Below, piece by piece: positions 1 to 11,011 of a stretch of 64,000 nt of DNA. The notes under the pieces were generated by a model. The model ran no database searches. It was not told the DNA's origin and saw only the letters and a list, made by a program, of their open reading frames with translations. The stretch is from positions 124,001-188,000 of the forward strand of contig NZ_LAHO01000003.1 in NCBI RefSeq assembly GCF_000987775.1. The letters are read 5' to 3'. Each line of letters starts with the position of its first letter. Positions within the stretch are counted from its first letter, which is position 1. The DNA is from Arsukibacterium ikkense (GTDB lineage: Bacteria > Pseudomonadota > Gammaproteobacteria > Enterobacterales > Alteromonadaceae). The translations under genes were made by a program, and so were the position numbers.

Positions 1-1581
1 CAAGCCGGTATCTACCACTAAGCGCACTGCCCGCCACATTTCAGTAATCAACCTGCCAAAATCTGAATAAGGGTTCTGGTATGCGCCCATTTCTTTGGCC
101 AGCAATTCGGAATACAAGGCCCAGCCCTCTGAGTACACGGTAAACCTGGCCTGCGTGCGAAAGGTAGGCACTGAGGTCAGTTCCTGGGCTATTGAAATTT
201 GCATATGGTGGCCAGGGCTGCCTTCATGGTAGGCAATGGCTTCCATTTCATTTTTAGGCATCGAGCGCATATCAGATAAATGCGCATAGTAAACGCCGGG
301 CCGGCTGCCATCGGGGGTGCCGGGGAAATAGTGCTGCGCTGCACCCGGCTGTTCGCGAAAAGGCTCCACTCTTTTCACCACCAACCCTGCCTTGGGTAAG
401 GTGCGGAAAAAATCTGGCAGGCGACTGTCGATAAACGCCAGGTATTGACTCGAGTCGTCAAGGTAAGCCTGGCGCCCTGCATCGGTATCGGGGTAATAGA
501 ATTGATCATCGGCTTTGATAAAATCGAAAAATGCCTTTAAATCGCCGGGAAAGCCGACTTGGTCCTTGATGGCGATCATTTCAGCCGTTAAGCGCGCAAC
601 TTCGTCCAAACCCATCTGATGAATTTGCTCTGCCGTTAAATCGGTCGTAGTCGATACTTTCAATTGATAATCATAATAGGCTTTACCATTGATATGCTTG
701 CCCACTCCGGTGGCAACGGCATCAGTGTTAGCAATGTCATCCTGCAGCCACAGCTTTAAAGCGGAATAAGCCGGTTGGAAATGCTGCTGCAATGCCAATT
801 TAGCAGCCTGCGTTAATTGTCTGGCCTGCTCGTCACTTAATTTATCGGCAGCAATCAGGCTGCTGATTTTCGCTTTGGTGTCGGCCCATAACGGAATATC
901 CTGCTCAGCGTCAATCAGTGGTGCACCTGTCAGCAAGTTATTCAATTGCGCCAGCACGCCTTCGTAAGCAAAGCGAGGCGGTCTTACCCCTTGCGCAGCA
1001 TTATGTTGTGCCCGGCGCAGCAAGTCGGTCAGCGCGTTACTTATCCCTTCAATACGCGTGACGTAGGCCTGCATGTCATCCGCATTGTCTACTTTATGAA
1101 AATTAATAAGAATTTGTGGTAATAACGCATGAATGCCTTGCATCTGGGTAAATACGTAGCGGTTCTGTCGGAATGTCGCGCCTTCTTTTGCCAGCTCATA
1201 CTGATAAAGCCAAACGTCATAAGAGGTTTGCGTCTCCAAATCCAGTTCATCATAGGCAAAGTTGGCGGTTAATTCGGCAACCGTCGCTGCCAACCAGGCC
1301 AGTTGCTGCTCCTCAGCAGCAAGGGTAACTTCGTCAATTTGATCGTACTTATCTTTGCGGCCCATAAATGTCATTTGAATGGGGCTTTGCTGTAGCTGTT
1401 GCTCAAACTTTTCTTCAAACCACTGGTTCAGGCGCTCACTAGCTGACGACGTTTTGACATTAGCAGCCTGCTGGCTGGCTGCTAGTTCAGCGCTGGCAGG
1501 ATTGTTTTTACTGATATCAGAACTGGGGTTACAGCCAGCAAGCATACTGGCAATAGCAATACAGAGTAGAGACTTACGCAT
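1..1581 (-). CDS. DUF885 family lipoprotein, probable metallopeptidase-like (C-terminus outside window)
   Basis: The reading frame is open from the ATG at 1581 to the window edge, so the C-terminus is missing. The N-terminus MRKSLLCIAIASMLAGCNPS is a lipoprotein signal with lipobox LAGC, so the protein should be membrane-anchored in the periplasm or outer membrane. Near the visible end lies AYHEGSPGHHMQ, the HExxxxHH-like motif typical of DUF885 proteins, which are thought to be metal-dependent peptidases. The family assignment rests on this motif and overall character; the substrate is unknown. It is transcribed away from the malic enzyme gene, and the gap of 78 bases between them contains an inverted repeat. 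Confidence 0.8.
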   Translation of the reverse strand, partial: MRKSLLCIAIASMLAGCNPSSDISKNNPASAELAASQQAANVKTSSASERLNQWFEEKFEQQLQQSPIQMTFMGRKDKYDQIDEVTLAAEEQQLAWLAATVAELTANFAYDELDLETQTSYDVWLYQYELAKEGATFRQNRYVFTQMQGIHALLPQILINFHKVDNADDMQAYVTRIEGISNALTDLLRRAQHNAAQGVRPPRFAYEGVLAQLNNLLTGAPLIDAEQDIPLWADTKAKISSLIAADKLSDEQARQLTQAAKLALQQHFQPAYSALKLWLQDDIANTDAVATGVGKHINGKAYYDYQLKVSTTTDLTAEQIHQMGLDEVARLTAEMIAIKDQVGFPGDLKAFFDFIKADDQFYYPDTDAGRQAYLDDSSQYLAFIDSRLPDFFRTLPKAGLVVKRVEPFREQPGAAQHYFPGTPDGSRPGVYYAHLSDMRSMPKNEMEAIAYHEGSPGHHMQISIAQELTSVPTFRTQARFTVYSEGWALYSELLAKEMGAYQNPYSDFGRLITEMWRAVRLVVDTGL

Positions 1582-1588
1582 TACGGTT

Positions 1589-1629
1589 CCTTATTAACAG
1601 GCAGAGATTTCAGCGTACCGTTAATAAGG
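1589..1629. repeat. 10-bp inverted repeat upstream of DUF885 gene
   Basis: CCTTATTAAC (1589-1598) and GTTAATAAGG (1620-1629) are exact reverse complements separated by 21 bases. They lie just upstream of the DUF885 start and downstream of maeA. No T-run suggests a terminator, so an operator or mRNA leader hairpin is more likely. Confidence 0.5.
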
Positions 1630-1659
1630 CTGTTCGTCTAAAACAAAATGTAACAAGGT

Positions 1660-3354
1660 TTAACCACTGACTCTTTTATAGTGCCGGTACTGCGGTTTCC
1701 AGAAGTTATCCTCAATTCGTTGTTGCAGGCTATTGTCATCAATTTCCAGTGCTAAACCTTGTTGTTGTGCAACTTTAGCAACAGCAAAAGCGATTTTTTT
1801 ACTCAGTTCGGCCAGCGCAGTAAAAGGTGGCAACAGGCCCCCTTTACCGGTATTTGCCAAGGGGGACGTGGCAGCCAGGGTTTTGCTGGCTGCCCGCAGC
1901 ATTTCATCGCTGATTAAGCGGGCTTTTACCGCAATCACCCCCAGGCCCACCCCCGGGAAAATATAGCTGTTGTTGCACTGGGCAATATGATGCAGCTTAC
2001 CCTGATACTCTACTGGCGGAAATGGGCTGCCCGTGGCGACAATCACATCGCCGTCGGTCCATTCAATAACCTGTTGCGGCGTGGCTTCAACCTGACGCGA
2101 CGGGTTACTTAACGGGAAAATAATAGGTGTGGTGCAGCCTTTTTTCATGGCTCTGATCACCTGTTCAGTAAACAAGCCAGCCTGGCCCGAGACGCCAATT
2201 AAAATATCAGGCGCGGCACAGTGCATAACGTCCAGCAAGCTGGGATAATCGCCACTGTAATTCCAGTTGGCAATACTGGCTTGCTGTTGGCTCAGTGCCT
2301 GCTGAAAATCACGTAAATCCGGCATTGTATCCGTCAGTAAACCCAAACGGTCTACCATAAACACTTGCTGACGGGCCTGCTGCTCTGTTATGCCCTCTGC
2401 CACCATTTGGCTGATCACTTGTTCGGCAATACCGCAACCGGCTGAGCCGGCTCCAACAAACACCACTTTCTGATTGCTAAGCTTTACGCCTTTGCTCAGA
2501 CACGCGGCCAGTAATGTACCTACAGTAACGGCAGCGGTACCCTGAATATCATCATTAAAGCAGCATATCTGCTCACGATAGCGTTGTAACAGTGGCATAG
2601 CGTTAGGTTGGGCAAAATCTTCAAACTGGATAATTGCCTCAGGCCAGCGACGCTTTACGGCCTTAATAAATAATTCAATAAACTCGTTGTACTCGTCCTG
2701 CCCTACCCGTTTCTGGCGCAGCCCCATGTACATGGGGTCATTCAGCAACTTTTCGTTGTTGGTGCCAACATCCAGCATTACCGGCAAGGTGTAAGCCGGG
2801 CTGATACCACCACAGGCGGTGTACAGCGAAAGCTTACCGATGGAAATCCCCATACCACCAATACCCTGATCACCCAGGCCCAGTACCCGCTCGCCATCGG
2901 TTATTACTAATACTTTTACTTTGGCTTTGGTGGCATTGCGCAGCACATCATCCAGGTTATAACGATCTTCAAAACTGATAAACAAACCACGGGCGCTGCG
3001 ATATATATCCGAGAACTGCTCGCACGCATCGCCAACCGTAGGCGTATAAATAATGGGGATCATTTCTTCCAGGTGTTGTTGCACCAGACGATAAAATAAG
3101 GTTTCGTTATTGTCCTGAATTGCCCGCAGATAAATATGCTTATTAATAGCCGTATCGAAACTTTTGTATTGCAGATAAGCCCGGCTGACCTGCTCTTCAA
3201 TAGTTTCAAAACGCGGTGGCAACAAGCCGGTTAAGTTAAAGACAGAGCGCTCTTCCCGGCTAAAGGCGCTACCTTTATTTAGTAACGGTGTTTCCAGCAG
3301 TGCAGAACCTGAATAGGCGGTATACAACGATGATTTTGTTTTTACTTCAGACAT
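1660..3354 (-). CDS. maeA: NAD-dependent malic enzyme
   Basis: Oxidative decarboxylation of malate to pyruvate and CO2 in the cytoplasm, linking the TCA cycle to pyruvate. The 564-residue length is normal for the large bacterial/eukaryotic-type malic enzyme. Visible landmarks are YTP at residue 103 (catalytic Tyr), [15 protein letters not shown] at about 161-175 (catalytic Lys174), the metal site FEDF near 244-247, CFNDDIQGT at about 265-273, and the dinucleotide-binding VGAGSAG at about 300-306. The acidic NAD-type fold and similarity to SfcA/MaeA favour NAD over NADP, but cofactor choice is inferred. The gene stands alone between the HDOD gene and the DUF885 gene. The start ATG at 3354 has a weak GGA about 8 bases upstream. 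Confidence 0.93.
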   Translation of the reverse strand: MSEVKTKSSLYTAYSGSALLETPLLNKGSAFSREERSVFNLTGLLPPRFETIEEQVSRAYLQYKSFDTAINKHIYLRAIQDNNETLFYRLVQQHLEEMIPIIYTPTVGDACEQFSDIYRSARGLFISFEDRYNLDDVLRNATKAKVKVLVITDGERVLGLGDQGIGGMGISIGKLSLYTACGGISPAYTLPVMLDVGTNNEKLLNDPMYMGLRQKRVGQDEYNEFIELFIKAVKRRWPEAIIQFEDFAQPNAMPLLQRYREQICCFNDDIQGTAAVTVGTLLAACLSKGVKLSNQKVVFVGAGSAGCGIAEQVISQMVAEGITEQQARQQVFMVDRLGLLTDTMPDLRDFQQALSQQQASIANWNYSGDYPSLLDVMHCAAPDILIGVSGQAGLFTEQVIRAMKKGCTTPIIFPLSNPSRQVEATPQQVIEWTDGDVIVATGSPFPPVEYQGKLHHIAQCNNSYIFPGVGLGVIAVKARLISDEMLRAASKTLAATSPLANTGKGGLLPPFTALAELSKKIAFAVAKVAQQQGLALEIDDNSLQQRIEDNFWKPQYRHYKRVSG

Positions 3355-3376
3355 AACAATATTCCAATAAATGGCT

Positions 3377-3398
3377 GCGGCACTGTAAACAGTGCCGC
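3377..3398. repeat. near-perfect palindrome between HDOD gene and maeA
   Basis: GCGGCACTGT and ACAGTGCCGC pair exactly around a 2-base centre. It lies after the HDOD stop and just before maeA. It would form a very strong hairpin on either strand, but no T-run follows, so it may be a Rho-type terminator hairpin or an operator for maeA. Confidence 0.5.
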
Positions 3399-3410
3399 TG
3401 GAAGACGGGG

Positions 3411-4256
3411 TTAATATATAGTGCTGATACGCGGATTAAGCACAGAAAGGATGAATAAGCCCTCAGTGTTACAAAAATCGATGGCTTTAATTAAGTCGGC
3501 TTGCTCAAGATGCAGCAATTCAAGTACAAAAGGATCAACCAGCGTTTTAACACTGTATAAATCCGGATGCTGATTGGCCAGCGCCAGCCTGACGGCCAGG
3601 TAACTGATCAGCACATCCGGTTCTGACGCATTGAACTGGGTGCTATGCTGGCGAGCCAGTGGTTCAACAATACTGTCAGGTAACTGCCAAAGGTTAAGCA
3701 ACTCAGCACCGCAGGCAGCATAGGTAAAACCCAGTATCGTTTGTTGTAACTGCCAGGGTTTGATTTCATCTGTGTAATTCTGGCAACTGGCCGCACTTTC
3801 CGGCGCTTGCTGCATCACCACTAATTCACCGATGTTATGTAATAAGCCGGCAACATATAACCGATCAGGCTGACGTAAGCCACAAAAGTTGGCCAGATAT
3901 TTAGCAATAAGAGCGGCATTAACACTTTGCTCCCAGAACCGTTCTAAATCTACCGCAGAAGACGTCAATTTACTGCAAGCTGAGCTCACGGCAATACTGA
4001 CCACCAGATTATAAAGTTGCGACTTGCCCAGCACCAGTAGTGCCTTGCTAACCGACTCAACCTGGTAAGGTAATCGGTATACGGCACTGTTGGCCAGTTT
4101 TAACAATTTAGACGTTAACACAGGATCAAGTAAAATAACCTCCGCAATGTCATCCAGACTGGCAGTATCTGATTCCATCAGTTCTTTAACGCGAATATAA
4201 CTATCAGGAAAGACAAACAAATCGACAGCTTTTTGCGCATATTGCATGGCGTTCAT
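3411..4256 (-). CDS. HDOD domain protein (signalling/regulatory)
   Basis: A 281-residue HDOD-domain protein. HDOD is a degenerate HD-phosphohydrolase fold found in bacterial signalling proteins and usually lacks catalytic metal ligands. Recognisable segments are the N-terminal [23 protein letters not shown] type helix pair and [14 protein letters not shown], where LLHNIGEL replaces the catalytic HD. No output domain (GGDEF or EAL) is present, so this is a stand-alone HDOD protein. The ATG at 4256 is preferred because GGAG lies 9 bases upstream; an in-frame ATG at 4265 would overlap that ribosome binding site. The partner is unknown. Confidence 0.8.
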   Translation of the reverse strand: MNAMQYAQKAVDLFVFPDSYIRVKELMESDTASLDDIAEVILLDPVLTSKLLKLANSAVYRLPYQVESVSKALLVLGKSQLYNLVVSIAVSSACSKLTSSAVDLERFWEQSVNAALIAKYLANFCGLRQPDRLYVAGLLHNIGELVVMQQAPESAASCQNYTDEIKPWQLQQTILGFTYAACGAELLNLWQLPDSIVEPLARQHSTQFNASEPDVLISYLAVRLALANQHPDLYSVKTLVDPFVLELLHLEQADLIKAIDFCNTEGLFILSVLNPRISTIY

Positions 4257-4409
4257 CGGGGACATCTCCGGTTTGGTCTATCAGCACTTAACGCAACTGA
4301 TGCATTTAAGTGTTACTGCTGGCGCCGATTTTACAAGTTTTTGCCGGAAAAACTTAGTACTTTTTGCGCGTTGAATCATGATTTTATTTTTTCTAAGCGC
4401 AGCGCATAA

Positions 4410-4436
4410 AAAAGCAGCACTTTATGTGCTGCTTTT
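4410..4436 (-). terminator. Rho-independent terminator of dps
   Basis: AAAAGCAGCAC-tttat-GTGCTGCTTTT hairpin with T-run on the minus strand, 24 bases beyond the dps stop codon. Its symmetry could also stop plus-strand transcription. Confidence 0.85.
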
Positions 4437-4459
4437 GTAAATTGGCTGTCACATTGCTT

Positions 4460-4927
4460 TTACGCAACCAAACTGCGTAACATCCAGGCTGTTTTTTCGT
4501 GCACCGTCATCCGTTGGGTTAATAAATCCAGGGTAACTTCGTCAGACGCTTTGTCTGCCACCGGCACTATGGTGCGCGCTGTTTTAGCGATGGCTTCCTG
4601 GCCTTTGACTAAATCTTTAATCATCTCTTCGGCACTGGGAATGCCATCTGCTTCTTTAATACTGGTTAGCCTGGCATATTCTTTATAAGAACCTGGGGCG
4701 AACTCGCCTAAAGCACGAATGCGCTCAGCAATATCGTCTACCGCCAATGCCAGCTCATTATATTGTGTTTCAAATAGGGTATGCAGCGTTTGAAACATCG
4801 GCCCGGTGACATTCCAATGGTAGTTATGGGTTTTCAGATACAAGGTATAGGTATCGGCCAGTAACACAGCCAGGCCGGCACAGATGGCTTTACGTTCGCT
4901 TTCTTCAATGCCGATATTTACTTTCAT
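4460..4927 (-). CDS. dps: Dps-type DNA starvation/stationary phase protection ferritin
   Basis: A 155-residue Dps/miniferritin that forms a 12-subunit shell, oxidises and stores iron and protects DNA from peroxide. The ferroxidase residues shared between subunits are visible in [12 protein letters not shown], the following LHTLFE, and DDIAERI, matching the Dps pattern HW...H...D...E. No long Lys-rich N-terminal tail is present, so direct DNA binding may be weak. The start at 4927 is chosen because AGGAGA sits 8 bases upstream; an in-frame ATG at 4984 has no ribosome binding site and would add an unrelated 19 residues. A strong terminator follows, so it is a single-gene unit. Confidence 0.93.
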   Translation of the reverse strand: MKVNIGIEESERKAICAGLAVLLADTYTLYLKTHNYHWNVTGPMFQTLHTLFETQYNELALAVDDIAERIRALGEFAPGSYKEYARLTSIKEADGIPSAEEMIKDLVKGQEAIAKTARTIVPVADKASDEVTLDLLTQRMTVHEKTAWMLRSLVA

Positions 4928-5052
4928 ATTATCGTCTCCTAATGCAATTAAGCTACTGACAAAACTATAGCACGACGGAATCACTTAGCGTGCCTGCTTT
5001 GCTTTTGCGCCATAAATAATTCGCTATAACATAGACATGGGGACAGGTTTAA

Positions 5053-5088
5053 CAAAAAACAAGCCGGCAATACAAAGCATTGCCGGCT
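5053..5088 (-). terminator. Rho-independent terminator of ybiT
   Basis: AGCCGGCAAT-gctttgt-ATTGCCGGCT on the minus strand followed by TTGTTTTTTGTT. It lies 36 bases past the ybiT stop and marks the end of that transcript. Confidence 0.88.
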
Positions 5089-5123
5089 ATGCGTTACATC
5101 AGTATCTACTGAACGAAGGGGAT

Positions 5124-6713
5124 TTAACCGGCCTGAGCTACCAGATACTCTTCATAAGTACCGGCAAAGTTACGGACATCCTGGCCGGTAATTTCAATGA
5201 TCCGGCTGGCCAGCGTCGAGACAAATTCACGGTCATGACTGACAAAAATCAAGGTGCCTTTGTAATGCTCCAGTGCCATATTCAATGACTCTATCGATTC
5301 CATATCCAGGTGGTTGGTCGGTTCATCCATTACCAGAATATTTGGCCGCTGCAACATCAACTTACCAAAAAGCATCCGCCCCTTCTCACCACCGGACAGA
5401 ACCTTCACCGATTTTTTAATTTCATCCTGAGAGAACAGTAAACGGCCTAATATTCCCCGGATCGCCTGTTCGTCATCTGATGGTTGTTTCCATTGGCTCA
5501 TCCAGTCGAACAGGGTCATCGGTTCGGCGAATTCATGCGCATGATCTTGCGCGTAGTAGCCGATTTTAACATTCTCAGACCATTTTATATTGCCCGACTC
5601 TGGGGCCAAATCACCCATCAGACATTTTAATAAGGTGGTTTTACCGATACCGTTAGCCCCTAAGATGGCCACTTTTTCACCCACTTCGATGGTCATACTC
5701 AGATTTTTCAGTAACTGTAACTCGCCAAAGCTTTTATTCAGGCCTTCCACTTCCAGCGCTAAACGATACAGCTGCTTTTGCTGCTCAAAACGGATAAACG
5801 GATTAACCCGACTGGACGCTTTAACTTCGTCTAACTGAATTTTATCAATTTGCTTGGCACGAGACGTGGCCTGCTTGGCTTTAGATGCATTAGCAGAGAA
5901 ACGACTGACAAAGGTTTGTAATTCAGCTATCTGGGCTTTTTTCTTGGCATTGTCGGATAATAAACGCTCACGGGCCTGGGTCGCGGCAAACATGTATTCA
6001 TCGTAGTTGCCAGGATACAAACGCAGTTCACCATAGTCTAAATCAGCCATATGGGTACAGACGCTGTTTAAGAAGTGACGGTCATGCGAAATAATAACCA
6101 TAGTGCTGTTACGCTCGGACAATACGTTTTCCAACCAGCGAATGGTATTAATATCCAGGTTATTGGTCGGCTCATCCAACAGCATAATTTCCGGATCGGC
6201 AAACAACACCTGCGCCAGCAGCACCCGTAATTTAAAACCAGGCGCAATAGCAGACATTAAACCAAAATGCTGTTCAACCGGGATCCCTACGCCAATCAGC
6301 AGTTCACCGGCACGTGACTCTGCGGTGTAACCATCCATTTCGCCAAATGCCACTTCCAGATCGGCGACTTTCATGCCATCTTCTTCGCTCATCTCGCTAC
6401 TGGAATAAATACGGTCGCGCTCTTCCTTCACTGCCCATAACTGTGCATGGCCCATGATCACTGTATCAATCACCGAATAGTGCTCAAAGGCAAATTGGTC
6501 CTGATGCAATTTAGCCACGCGATGGTTTGGCTCAACCGAGACATTACCGGCAGTCGGTTCAAGTTCACGACTAAGAATTTTCATAAAAGTCGATTTACCA
6601 CAACCATTGGCACCGATCAGGCCATACCGGTTACCTTCACCGAATTTAATGGAAATGTTTTCAAACAACGGCTTGGCGCCGAATTGCATTGTAATATTGG
6701 CAGTTGAGATCAC
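5124..6713 (-). CDS. ybiT: ABC-F family ATPase YbiT
   Basis: A soluble ABC-F protein with two ATP-binding cassettes and no membrane domain; family members act on ribosomes. Cassette 1 has GANGCGKST and [10 protein letters not shown]; cassette 2 has [18 protein letters not shown] and MDEPTNHLD. The linker between them contains the Arg/Lys-rich P-site tRNA interaction region ([17 protein letters not shown]). The sequence is close to E. coli YbiT from [11 protein letters not shown] to the end. The chosen start is GTG at 6713, which gives 529 residues and an N-terminus colinear with E. coli YbiT. An upstream ATG at 6812 would add 33 unrelated residues and run back over the promoter region and the terminator that follows eda. 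Confidence 0.93.
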   Translation of the reverse strand: MISTANITMQFGAKPLFENISIKFGEGNRYGLIGANGCGKSTFMKILSRELEPTAGNVSVEPNHRVAKLHQDQFAFEHYSVIDTVIMGHAQLWAVKEERDRIYSSSEMSEEDGMKVADLEVAFGEMDGYTAESRAGELLIGVGIPVEQHFGLMSAIAPGFKLRVLLAQVLFADPEIMLLDEPTNNLDINTIRWLENVLSERNSTMVIISHDRHFLNSVCTHMADLDYGELRLYPGNYDEYMFAATQARERLLSDNAKKKAQIAELQTFVSRFSANASKAKQATSRAKQIDKIQLDEVKASSRVNPFIRFEQQKQLYRLALEVEGLNKSFGELQLLKNLSMTIEVGEKVAILGANGIGKTTLLKCLMGDLAPESGNIKWSENVKIGYYAQDHAHEFAEPMTLFDWMSQWKQPSDDEQAIRGILGRLLFSQDEIKKSVKVLSGGEKGRMLFGKLMLQRPNILVMDEPTNHLDMESIESLNMALEHYKGTLIFVSHDREFVSTLASRIIEITGQDVRNFAGTYEEYLVAQAG

Positions 6714-6783
6714 TAAAAGGTCCGCTACAGATTGTACTGGATGAAAAAGGTGCGCCACTATACGCGCTTTAACGCATAAATTC

Positions 6784-6807
6784 AAAAAAACCGGCGTAAA
6801 CGCCGGT
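6784..6807 (-). terminator. Rho-independent terminator of the zwf-eda operon
   Basis: ACCGGCG-taaa-CGCCGGT hairpin with a T-run on the minus strand, 36 bases after the eda stop. It closes the zwf-pgl-edd-glk-eda transcript ahead of ybiT. Confidence 0.88.
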
Positions 6808-6842
6808 TGCAACTAAACAGTATTGCTTGATAAACAGCCAGC

Positions 6843-7496
6843 TTAGCCCGCGGCTGCTGCCGTCGTTACTGCCATACGGGTTAACTCAGTTATCTGAGCC
6901 CAATCTTTGGCATTAACCGCGCTATCTGGCACTATCCAGGAACCGCCCACACAGCTGACATTAGGCAATGCCAGATACTCAAGGTAGTTTTTCTCGTTGA
7001 TCCCACCGGTTGGACAAAAACGAATATCCGAAAAGGGGCCATGAATTGATTTTAAGGTTTTCACGCCCCCTGCCGCTTCCGCCGGGAAGAACTTAAAATG
7101 GGTATAGCCAAGCCCGGTTCCTTCCATCAGTTCTGAAATACTGGCAATGCCCGGGATCAGTGGAATGCTGGCGTCTTTACCAGCTTGCAGTAATTCTCGG
7201 GTCAGGCCCGGACTAATGGCAAATTTCGCTCCTGCCGCGATAACCTGCTGCAATTGCGCGGCGGTGGTAACAGTGCCAGCACCGACAATGGCTGCAGGTA
7301 CCTGCTCGGCCAGCAGCTTTATTGCGTCAAGCGCAACCGGGGTACGTAACGTGACTTCAAGCACCTTTATGCCGCCGGCCAGCAACGCTTGCGCCATCGG
7401 TACGGCATCGGCCAGATCTTTAATCACAATTACCGGGACCACTGCACCTTGTGCAAAAAGTTCAGCAGGTTGCAGCTGCCAATTTTCAAATGCCAT
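6843..7496 (-). CDS. eda: KDPG/KHG aldolase (2-dehydro-3-deoxy-phosphogluconate aldolase)
   Basis: Cleaves KDPG to pyruvate and glyceraldehyde 3-phosphate, the last Entner-Doudoroff step. The 217 residues match class I KDPG aldolases: EVTLRTP with the acid/base Glu47, VGAGTV at about 71-76, and the Schiff-base lysine in FKFFPAE (Lys135), followed by FCPTGGI. It is the last gene of the operon, 2 bases after the glk stop, so translation is probably coupled. Expression should follow HexR control at the zwf promoter. Confidence 0.96.
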   Translation of the reverse strand: MAFENWQLQPAELFAQGAVVPVIVIKDLADAVPMAQALLAGGIKVLEVTLRTPVALDAIKLLAEQVPAAIVGAGTVTTAAQLQQVIAAGAKFAISPGLTRELLQAGKDASIPLIPGIASISELMEGTGLGYTHFKFFPAEAAGGVKTLKSIHGPFSDIRFCPTGGINEKNYLEYLALPNVSCVGGSWIVPDSAVNAKDWAQITELTRMAVTTAAAAG

Positions 7497-7498
7497 AA

Positions 7499-8470
7499 TT
7501 AACTCGCCAAAGATTGTTTTAAGTAAACTGCAGCGCCAAGCAAGCCTGGCTGGGGTGCAGTCACGATATAGGTAGCGATCTGGCGATTAAACGCGCTAAA
7601 CCGGCCTTTTGCTTCAAAACGGGTTCTGAACTCACTTGCTTCTAACAGTGGTAATAATTTAGGGGCAATACCGCCTGCCACATAAACGCCGCCAAAGGTA
7701 CTGAGTGTTAGTGCTAAATCACCGGCTACACTGCCTAAACTGGCAAAAAACTGAGCAACCGTTGCGCTGGCAAGTTCAGAGGTGCCGGCCAACGCTTGTT
7801 GGCCAATTTCACCGGCTGACAATGGCGCAACGTCTAACCGGCGATACAAGGCTAATGCCCGGTAAATCGCTTCGAGCCCCGGGCCAGATAACAGCCGCTC
7901 AGGTGACACATGGCCATATTCCTTACTGAGCATTTGCTGAATAAACCATTCCTGTTCTGTCTGTGCCGCCCAGTCGACATGGCCGCCCTCACCCGGCAAG
8001 GGCACAAATTTACCGTCAACTTTAATTAAATGAGCAACGCCTAAGCCTGTGCCTGCGCCCAGCACGGCCATCGGTTTATCTGGCTGCGAGCTACCCTGAC
8101 CAAGTTGTACTTTGTCACTGGCTGTCAGCGCCGGTAAGCTCATGGCTACCGCGGTGAAATCATTCATCACCAATAAGCGGCTTAAGCCTAGCTGGCGCTG
8201 CATCGCACTGATTGAGAATTGCCAGTGAAAATTAGTCATGCTGACATCATCGCCCGTTACCGGACAAGCAATGGCAATAGCAACATGTTTAAGCATTGTC
8301 AGCTGCTGCTGTTGCTGGTAATGCTGCAGGGCATCCGCCAGGCTGGCAAAAGTAGCGCAGGGATAAACCGCAACTTTATCCAGCGTTAGATCTGCCATCT
8401 TCACCCGGCTAAAACGCGCATTAGTGCCACCAATATCAGCCACGATAGCAAAATCAACCAAGTTAGCCAT
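7499..8470 (-). CDS. glk: glucokinase (ROK-independent Glk family)
   Basis: ATP-dependent phosphorylation of glucose to glucose 6-phosphate, feeding zwf in the same operon. The 323-residue protein shows the phosphate-binding [11 protein letters not shown] at the N-terminus, VMNDFTAVA with the catalytic Asp, GTGLGVAHL and GEGGHVD, all typical of the E. coli Glk family. The start at 8470 is chosen because GAGGA lies upstream and [17 protein letters not shown] begins where Glk proteins begin; an in-frame start at 8518 lies deep inside edd. The start overlaps the edd stop by 8 bases, which implies translational coupling. Confidence 0.95.
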   Translation of the reverse strand: MANLVDFAIVADIGGTNARFSRVKMADLTLDKVAVYPCATFASLADALQHYQQQQQLTMLKHVAIAIACPVTGDDVSMTNFHWQFSISAMQRQLGLSRLLVMNDFTAVAMSLPALTASDKVQLGQGSSQPDKPMAVLGAGTGLGVAHLIKVDGKFVPLPGEGGHVDWAAQTEQEWFIQQMLSKEYGHVSPERLLSGPGLEAIYRALALYRRLDVAPLSAGEIGQQALAGTSELASATVAQFFASLGSVAGDLALTLSTFGGVYVAGGIAPKLLPLLEASEFRTRFEAKGRFSAFNRQIATYIVTAPQPGLLGAAVYLKQSLAS

Positions 8471-10295
8471 GCAAATGGTCCTCAGTAACAAATAAACTGC
8501 AGGCACCTTGTTCCGCACCGCTTAACTGAGCACGCATTGCGCCAAACATTTCCCGGCCCATACCATAAAAATTATGGCTTAAATCGACTTGCGCCTGGGC
8601 TCTGGCATTAAATTCAGTGGCATCAACCAGGACTTCAAGTTTGCCACTATTGCCATCCACTAATATCATATCGCCGGTTTTAATCCGGCCAATGGCGCCG
8701 CCATCTACCGCCTCTGGCGTGACATGAATAGCGGCAGGTACTTTACCTGAGGCACCTGACATCCGGCCATCGGTTACCAGCGCCACTTTATAGCCCTTAT
8801 CCTGTAATACACCCAGCGGCGGCGTCAGTTTGTGCAGCTCTGGCATACCACAGGCTTTCGGGCCCTGAAAACGCACCACTACAATGCAATCTTTATCCAG
8901 CGTACCGGCCTTAAAGGCTGCATCCAGTTCATGCTGGCTGTTAAATACCACGGCAGGAGCTTTGATCACCTCAGTGCCATCGCGTAGTGCTGAGGTTTTT
9001 AAAATTGCCCGACCCATATTGCCAGACAGGACTTCTAAGCCACCATGAGTTTTAAAGGGCCTGGCAACGGTGGTTAATACCTCCGGATCCAGTGATTGTG
9101 CAGGCGCATCTACCCAATGTAACTTACCGTCTTTTAACAGCGGTTGCTGGGTATACCGGCGCAAGCCCGGGCCTGCGATCGTTTGCACATCTTCATGTAA
9201 TAAGCCGGCATCCAGTAATTCCCGGATCAACAGCGCCATACCGCCAGCATGCTGGAAGTGGTTGATATCGGCCTGGCCATTAGGGTAAATCCGGGTTAAC
9301 AAAGGTGTGGCCGCAGACAATTCAGCAAAATCGTCCCAGTTAATGATATAACCAGCTGATCTGGCCACTGCAACCAGATGCATGGTGTGGTTGGTAGAGC
9401 CACCCGTGGCCAACAGACCAACAATGCCATTGACAAGAGTTTTGGCATCAACCAACTTACCAATGGGTAAATAGTCATTACCCAACTGGGTTAACCGGGT
9501 TACCTGACGGGCGGCGGCTTTGGTCAGCTCATCACGTAACGCACTACCCGGGTTAACAAACGACGACCCCGGTAAATGCAGGCCCATCATTTCAACCACC
9601 AATTGGTTGGAGTTCGCAGTGCCGTAGAAGGTGCAGGTACCCGCTGAGTGATAAGACGCCGATTCAGCCTCCAGCAGCTCTTCTTTGCCCACTTTACCTT
9701 CAGCAAACAGCTGGCGTACCCGGGCTTTTTCTTTGTTCGGAATACCAGAAGGCATCGGCCCCGCGGGCACAAATACAAAGGGTAAGTGTCCAAAACTTAA
9801 AGCAGCCATCAGTAAGCCGGGAACAATTTTATCGCAAATACCCAGCATTAAGCCGCCATCGAACATATTGTGGGATAACCCCACTGCCGCCGACATGGCG
9901 ATAATATCGCGGCTTAATAAACTCAGCTCCATGCCGGGCTGGCCCTGTGTCACGCCGTCGCACATCGCCGGCACACCGCCAGCAAACTGCGCAACGCTGC
10001 CAACCTCATTAACCGCTTGCTTAATCAAAGCCGGATAATGCTCATAAGGCTGGTGTGCCGACAACATATCGTTATACGAAGAAACAATGCCAATGTTGGC
10101 TTTGCTCAGGCTACGCAAGTCTGCTTTGTCTTGTTTGTTACAAGCCGCAAAGCCATGCGCCAGATTGCCGCAACTCAGCACACCGCGGTGCGGCCCGCTC
10201 TGGCCGGCCTCGTCTATGCGGGCCAGGTAGATTGCCCGGCTTTTGCTGCTGCGGGCAATAATACGATCGGTTACCCGTTGAATAGCAGGGTTCAT
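8463..10295 (-). CDS. edd: 6-phosphogluconate dehydratase
   Basis: Converts 6-phosphogluconate to KDPG, the committed Entner-Doudoroff step, in the IlvD/Edd family of Fe-S dehydratases. Cluster-type cysteines are visible in [11 protein letters not shown] and [13 protein letters not shown], with [16 protein letters not shown] near the C-terminus. The 610-residue length is normal. The start at 10295 ([12 protein letters not shown]) has AGAGGAAG about 8 bases upstream; an in-frame upstream start at 10340 would overlap pgl. It sits 10 bases after pgl and overlaps glk by 8. Confidence 0.96.
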   Translation of the reverse strand: MNPAIQRVTDRIIARSSKSRAIYLARIDEAGQSGPHRGVLSCGNLAHGFAACNKQDKADLRSLSKANIGIVSSYNDMLSAHQPYEHYPALIKQAVNEVGSVAQFAGGVPAMCDGVTQGQPGMELSLLSRDIIAMSAAVGLSHNMFDGGLMLGICDKIVPGLLMAALSFGHLPFVFVPAGPMPSGIPNKEKARVRQLFAEGKVGKEELLEAESASYHSAGTCTFYGTANSNQLVVEMMGLHLPGSSFVNPGSALRDELTKAAARQVTRLTQLGNDYLPIGKLVDAKTLVNGIVGLLATGGSTNHTMHLVAVARSAGYIINWDDFAELSAATPLLTRIYPNGQADINHFQHAGGMALLIRELLDAGLLHEDVQTIAGPGLRRYTQQPLLKDGKLHWVDAPAQSLDPEVLTTVARPFKTHGGLEVLSGNMGRAILKTSALRDGTEVIKAPAVVFNSQHELDAAFKAGTLDKDCIVVVRFQGPKACGMPELHKLTPPLGVLQDKGYKVALVTDGRMSGASGKVPAAIHVTPEAVDGGAIGRIKTGDMILVDGNSGKLEVLVDATEFNARAQAQVDLSHNFYGMGREMFGAMRAQLSGAEQGACSLFVTEDHLHG

Positions 10296-10305
10296 AACAC
10301 TTCCT

Positions 10306-10995
10306 CTAATTTGCGGCATACATAACAGCCACATCAACATCTGGCTGTTGTATAATGGCCCGGATTGGCATACTGGCTACGTCGTTGGTTGCCTGTGCTT
10401 TGTTCAGCACCTCAAGTTTACCGGGGCCTACCAGATGTAAAAATATCTGCCGGCTATTGAGTAACCTCGGCAAACTTAACGATATCCTTTGGTGTGGTGC
10501 ACTCGTCGGATTCACCGCCAGTACAGCCGACGCATCGGCAGCTAAACCCGCAGTTAATTCACGGCTACAGGGAAATAGCGAGGCAGTATGGCCATCCTCG
10601 CCCATGCCCAGAATCACGGCATCAAAAGCCGGCAGCGCTTTAAGTCGCGCTGAAATAGCGGCAATGGCCTGCTCAGCAGTTGCCGCCCCGGCATACAAAC
10701 TAATAAAGTTAGCAGCGCTGGCGTTGGCTTGCAGCAAATGCGTCTTGACCAGCCGTTCATTGCTGTCAGCCGAATCAACCGGCACAAAGCGCTCGTCAGC
10801 CAGCAGAACTGTAACCTTGTCCCAGGCCAGTTCCGCTTGCGACAGTGTATTAAATAGCGCAGTGGGCGTACGGCCACCCGATACCACAAGATAAGCCTGC
10901 CCTCTGTTGGCAATAGCGTCAGTGAGTATGCTCACCAGCTGCCTGGCAAAATCATGATTTAACGCTGCGCTGTCGGTATAGTGATGTAGCTGCAT
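10306..10995 (-). CDS. pgl: 6-phosphogluconolactonase (DevB/NagB-like Pgl)
   Basis: Hydrolyses 6-phosphogluconolactone to 6-phosphogluconate between Zwf and Edd. The 229-residue protein has the family signatures VSGGRTP near the N-terminus, LLADERFVP in the middle and [14 protein letters not shown], with the conserved Asp-Gly-His. The ATG at 10995 has AGGGGAC just upstream. It lies 16 bases after zwf. Confidence 0.95.
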   Translation of the reverse strand: MQLHHYTDSAALNHDFARQLVSILTDAIANRGQAYLVVSGGRTPTALFNTLSQAELAWDKVTVLLADERFVPVDSADSNERLVKTHLLQANASAANFISLYAGAATAEQAIAAISARLKALPAFDAVILGMGEDGHTASLFPCSRELTAGLAADASAVLAVNPTSAPHQRISLSLPRLLNSRQIFLHLVGPGKLEVLNKAQATNDVASMPIRAIIQQPDVDVAVMYAAN

Positions 10996-11011
10996 AAGTC
11001 TTGTCCCCTGC

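Noticed and set aside
6714..6812. Longer YbiT start at 6812
   Set aside because: The extra 33 residues have no family resemblance, and the GTG at 6713 aligns exactly with E. coli YbiT.
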